From assembly GCA_944386015.1 (NCBI GenBank), contig CALWZK010000004.1, positions 1 through 64,000 on the forward strand: 64,000 nt of DNA, read 5' to 3'. The translations under genes were made by a program, and so were the position numbers. This document shows positions 61,549 to 64,000 of this stretch, one piece after another. Positions within the stretch are counted from its first letter, which is position 1; the number at the start of each line of letters is the position of its first letter. The notes below the pieces were generated by a model, which saw only the letters and a list, made by a program, of their open reading frames with translations, searched no databases and was not told the origin of the DNA. Origin of the DNA: an uncultured Faecalibacterium sp. Lineage in GTDB: Bacteria > Bacillota > Clostridia > Oscillospirales > Ruminococcaceae.

Positions 61549-63371
61549 AACAGCAACGCAAAAAGAAACGGAGCGGCGAGCCCCTCAGCTACTGGCAGTC
61601 CACCGCCGACATGATGTCGGCCCTGCTGCTGATCCTGCTGCTGGTCATCATGCTGCTGCTTTTGTACATCATTCAGATCCCGGAAGAGGAGTATGTGGAT
61701 TCCTATCCCGGCTCCTATTCTTCCTCTGCCGCCTCCTCGGAACCGGAGGACGACTGGGATGACGATTGGGACGGCGGCGGCTGGGGCGGCTGGGGCGGCG
61801 GCGGTGGCGGCGACGGTGAGGACGATTACCAGTACCCCACCCCCGGCGGTGGCGGCGGCACCGGCATCGGCATCGGTTTCGGCAAGACCGCCGTCTATGT
61901 GATGGTGGTGGACGCCGAGACCCAGGCCACCATCAAGGAGGCCGGCATCACCTTTGAGCTGTACACCGCCGACGGCGGCATCCAGTTCCTGAATACTTAT
62001 TATCCCCAGAAGATCGAGTACCGCCAGTACAACACCACCGACCAGGGCGTCTTCTATCTGCCCGAAAAGATTTTCCAGGGGGATTACTATCTCCACGAGC
62101 TCAACGAGCCGGACGGCTACGATTCCGCCGGGAACATCAGCTTTTTGGTGAACGAGGACCGGGACTGGGACGACCCCCTGGTGGTCACAGTGCCCCTGTC
62201 CCCCTCCAAGAACATCATCCGCATCCAGATGAAGGACGCCGACACCGGCGAACCGGTGTCCGGCGGGGTGTACGACGTGGTGGCCGCCGAGGATATCGTC
62301 ACCAAGGACGGCACCCTGCGCTACACCGCCGGCCAGACGGTGGACCAGATCACCTGCGACGCAGAGGGCTACGGCGAGAGCATCGAGCTGTATCTGGGGG
62401 ATTACACCCTGGTCCAGTCCACGGTGCCCCAGTACTACGCCGCCGATGACGGCGAGCCTTTGGAAGTCTCGGTGGAGAAAAAGCAGAGCGGCGTCCAGGC
62501 TCCCATCCACCAGATTGCCTGCGAAAAGACCACCGTTGCCATCCAGGTGGTGGATGAACTGTATCCCACCACCGGCCTGGGCGGCGCCACCTTCCGCCTG
62601 ACCAAGAGCGGGGTGGGCACCACCACCGTGGAGGCCGACGAAAACGGCCAGCTGGTGCTGACCAACCTGGACAAGGGGGTCACCTACCGGCTGCGGCAGC
62701 TCACCAGCGCCGATTCCTACCGCTTTGGCACCGAGGACTTTGTCTTTACCGTTTCCTCCGACGGCCGGGTGGAGGAGGAAGCCCGGAAGGAGCACACCAT
62801 CACCAACCGCCTGATCCGGGTGGAGATCAGCGTCATCGACCGGGTGCTGCGCACCAGGGTGTCGGACGCCAACGTGGCCCTCTATGACAGCCAGGACCAG
62901 CGGCTGGGCATGTGGGATTCCTCCGGCCTGGCCCAGAGCCTGGAAGGCCTGGAGCCCGGCACCTATTACCTGGTGCTGGACGGCAACACCGGCCGCCATA
63001 TCGACTTTGAAGTCGCCGACACAGCGGCGGTCCAGGCCATCAACGTGCCTGTGTGGACCATGCCCGGCGTCGGCATCCTGACCCTGATTGTGGCCGCAGC
63101 GGCCGCCATTGTGGCCCTGCTGGTCCGCTGGAAGAAGAACCATCCCGGCCCCCATCTGCCTCCGCCTTCGGCGGCCCTGCGGGCGGCGGCGGCCAAAGCC
63201 AAAGCCCTGCGCACCGCCGGTGAGGCGGCCAGCGAGGGACAGGGGACCGAAACGGCCCCCGTCCCGGCCGCAGGCCCTGCCCCCGACCCCGAAAAGGGCG
63301 GCAAAAAGGGCAAAAAGCGGCGCCTGCCCTTCGGCAAGCGAAACAAAGCCGATGATTCGGCCCACACTTGA
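61545..63371 (+). CDS. MotB/ExbD-like anchor fused to SpaA/Cna_B-type surface domains
   Basis: 608 aa. Basic N-terminus, then LSYWQSTADMMSALLLILLL, a single helix with Asp22 placed as in the proton-binding helix of MotB/ExbD/ZorB (W...aDmM.aLl). Next an acidic/Gly-rich linker (about 65-108), then about four prealbumin-like SpaA/Cna_B beta domains (for example ITFELYTADGG ... YYLHELNEPDGYD, and GATFRLTKSGVGTTTVEADENGQLVLTNLDKG), a second helix (about 505-530) and a basic C-tail. No LPXTG, so it is membrane-held at both ends with the beta domains outside. No OmpA peptidoglycan domain. Confidence 0.85.
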   Translation: MKQQRKKKRSGEPLSYWQSTADMMSALLLILLLVIMLLLLYIIQIPEEEYVDSYPGSYSSSAASSEPEDDWDDDWDGGGWGGWGGGGGGDGEDDYQYPTPGGGGGTGIGIGFGKTAVYVMVVDAETQATIKEAGITFELYTADGGIQFLNTYYPQKIEYRQYNTTDQGVFYLPEKIFQGDYYLHELNEPDGYDSAGNISFLVNEDRDWDDPLVVTVPLSPSKNIIRIQMKDADTGEPVSGGVYDVVAAEDIVTKDGTLRYTAGQTVDQITCDAEGYGESIELYLGDYTLVQSTVPQYYAADDGEPLEVSVEKKQSGVQAPIHQIACEKTTVAIQVVDELYPTTGLGGATFRLTKSGVGTTTVEADENGQLVLTNLDKGVTYRLRQLTSADSYRFGTEDFVFTVSSDGRVEEEARKEHTITNRLIRVEISVIDRVLRTRVSDANVALYDSQDQRLGMWDSSGLAQSLEGLEPGTYYLVLDGNTGRHIDFEVADTAAVQAINVPVWTMPGVGILTLIVAAAAAIVALLVRWKKNHPGPHLPPPSAALRAAAAKAKALRTAGEAASEGQGTETAPVPAAGPAPDPEKGGKKGKKRRLPFGKRNKADDSAHT

Positions 63372-63385
63372 GAAAGGAGAGAATC

Positions 63386-64000
63386 ATGCAGCAGGACGAC
63401 AATGATGTAATCCGATTGGACGACGTTGTCCACGCCCTGGTGAAAAACTGGCTCTTGATCTGCATCACCACCGCCATCGGGCTGGGCCTGGGAATCGTGC
63501 TGTCGGTGGTCTCTTATATGCGGGGGGAGATGTCCAAGGAGTATATCGTCACCTCCTCCATCGCCGTGGTTTCCCGGACCACCACCGGCAACTATTCTTC
63601 CGACCATACCTACCCCAACTCCACCGATTACCAGCTGTCCGAGGACATGGTGGACGCTGTGATCTATGTGCTCAAGAGCGACAAGGCCATCCGGGCCGCC
63701 ATCCAGGAGCTGGACCTGGTGGGCATCTCGGAGACCGATATTTACAACAACCTGGTTCTCACCCAGTACAATGAGACCCAGATCATCGAGATGTCCCTTT
63801 ACTGGCGCAGCGCTGAGGAGGGGGTCCAGATCCTGAACGCCATCAACGATGTGGCCTCCGATGTGCTGCTGGAAACCCTCCAGGTGGGCAATGTGTCGGT
63901 CATCAACAGCCCCTCCGCCCGCTACCGGATCGGCGGCAGCGTCAACGCCTCCATGTGGCTGTATATGACCCTCATCGGCCTGGCCCTGGGCATCGGCATC
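63386..64000 (+). CDS. Wzz/YveK-type polysaccharide chain-length regulator (truncated by window end)
   Basis: 205 codons present, continuing past 64000. AAAGGAGAG lies 6 nt before the ATG, 14 nt after the preceding stop. N-terminal cytosolic piece NDVIRLDDVVHALVKNW, a membrane helix LLICITTAIGLGLGIVLSVV, then an extracellular helical region with SSIAVVSRTT ... DYQLSEDMVDAVIYVLKSDKAI, standard for the Wzz domain, and the start of the second helix (MWLYMTLIGLALGIGI). It controls the length of exported surface polysaccharide, usually with a tyrosine kinase encoded next. Confidence 0.9.
   Translation, partial: MQQDDNDVIRLDDVVHALVKNWLLICITTAIGLGLGIVLSVVSYMRGEMSKEYIVTSSIAVVSRTTTGNYSSDHTYPNSTDYQLSEDMVDAVIYVLKSDKAIRAAIQELDLVGISETDIYNNLVLTQYNETQIIEMSLYWRSAEEGVQILNAINDVASDVLLETLQVGNVSVINSPSARYRIGGSVNASMWLYMTLIGLALGIGI

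Noticed and set aside
59992..63371. Zorya defence system (ZorA/ZorB)
   Set aside because: The MotA/MotB-like pair recalls ZorAB, but ZorB needs an OmpA-type domain, EAL is not part of Zorya, and no ZorC/D/E gene is seen; the next gene is a Wzz protein.
61545..63371. Sortase-anchored pilin
   Set aside because: SpaA/Cna_B domains are present but there is no secretion signal of the usual type, no LPXTG motif and no sortase gene nearby; the protein has membrane helices at both ends.

Overview
The window reads as chromosome of a high-GC Firmicute of the Oscillospiraceae/Ruminococcaceae (Faecalibacterium, Subdoligranulum or Gemmiger type). This rests on very GC-rich third codon positions, Shine-Dalgarno AGGAGG sites, sigma-A promoters (TTGACA-N17-TATAAT type), a CIRCE heat-shock operator, a glgBCDA glycogen operon with a GlgD subunit, an aroE-aroK fusion and the anaplerotic set malic enzyme / class I fumarase / ATP-dependent PEPCK. 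The species is an inference; no rRNA gene is present.

Layout. 0.1-6.3 kb: a trigger-factor-like lipoprotein, malic enzyme with the two fumarase subunits, a DtxR/MntR regulator and pckA. 6.5-11 kb: CIRCE-controlled clpB and a CNNM/CorC-type membrane protein preceded by a promoter-plus-terminator leader. 11-16.4 kb: a divergent MerR regulator/YitT pair sharing a 19-bp-spacer promoter, a LysR regulator, an isolated phage lysis cassette (GH25 endolysin, small coiled-coil membrane protein, holin) and a MATE transporter. 16.5-18 kb: a cyclophilin-fold lipoprotein, tRNA-Ser(GCU), tRNA-Ser(UGA) and a structured RNA candidate. 18-25 kb: HAD phosphatase, secreted muramidase, PTS EIIC, a tatB-like/tatA/tatC operon and a flavoprotein. 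25-30 kb: a radical-SAM/TIGR03915 DNA-repair pair, a LexA-like repressor divergent from a small membrane protein, uridine kinase and a C39-type cysteine peptidase.

30-37 kb holds glgB-glgC-glgD-glgA, where GlgB has an extra histone-like Lys/Ala tail, and a DUF348-G5-3D cell-wall protein. 38.3-40.9 kb holds two phage-tail-like genes behind an AT-rich patch; the second has a C-type-lectin-like (DUF6273) domain with off-style codons. 41-49.8 kb is a seven-gene aromatic amino-acid operon (pheA-aroB-aroC-aroEK-aroF-aroA-tyrA, without aroD) ending in a WYL regulator. 50-57 kb holds plsC, a YesL-type membrane protein, a C39-fold protein lacking its catalytic Cys, a cytidylate-kinase-like protein, a DUF308 membrane protein, a COG2509 flavoprotein and a cyclophilin.

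57-64 kb is the most unusual part. A possible peptide-export locus (short ORFs, a terminator, an S24/S26 peptidase with Ser-His features, an ABC exporter) lies divergent from an operon at the window edge. That operon encodes a MotA/TolQ/ExbB-type channel fused to a degenerate EAL (c-di-GMP) domain, then, overlapping by 4 nt, a protein with a MotB/ExbD-like Asp-bearing N-terminal membrane helix fused to SpaA/Cna_B-type extracellular domains and a second membrane anchor, then a Wzz/YveK polysaccharide chain-length regulator cut by the window end. I infer a c-di-GMP-linked, ion-motive-force-coupled cell-surface or exopolysaccharide system; I know of no described system with this combination of domains.
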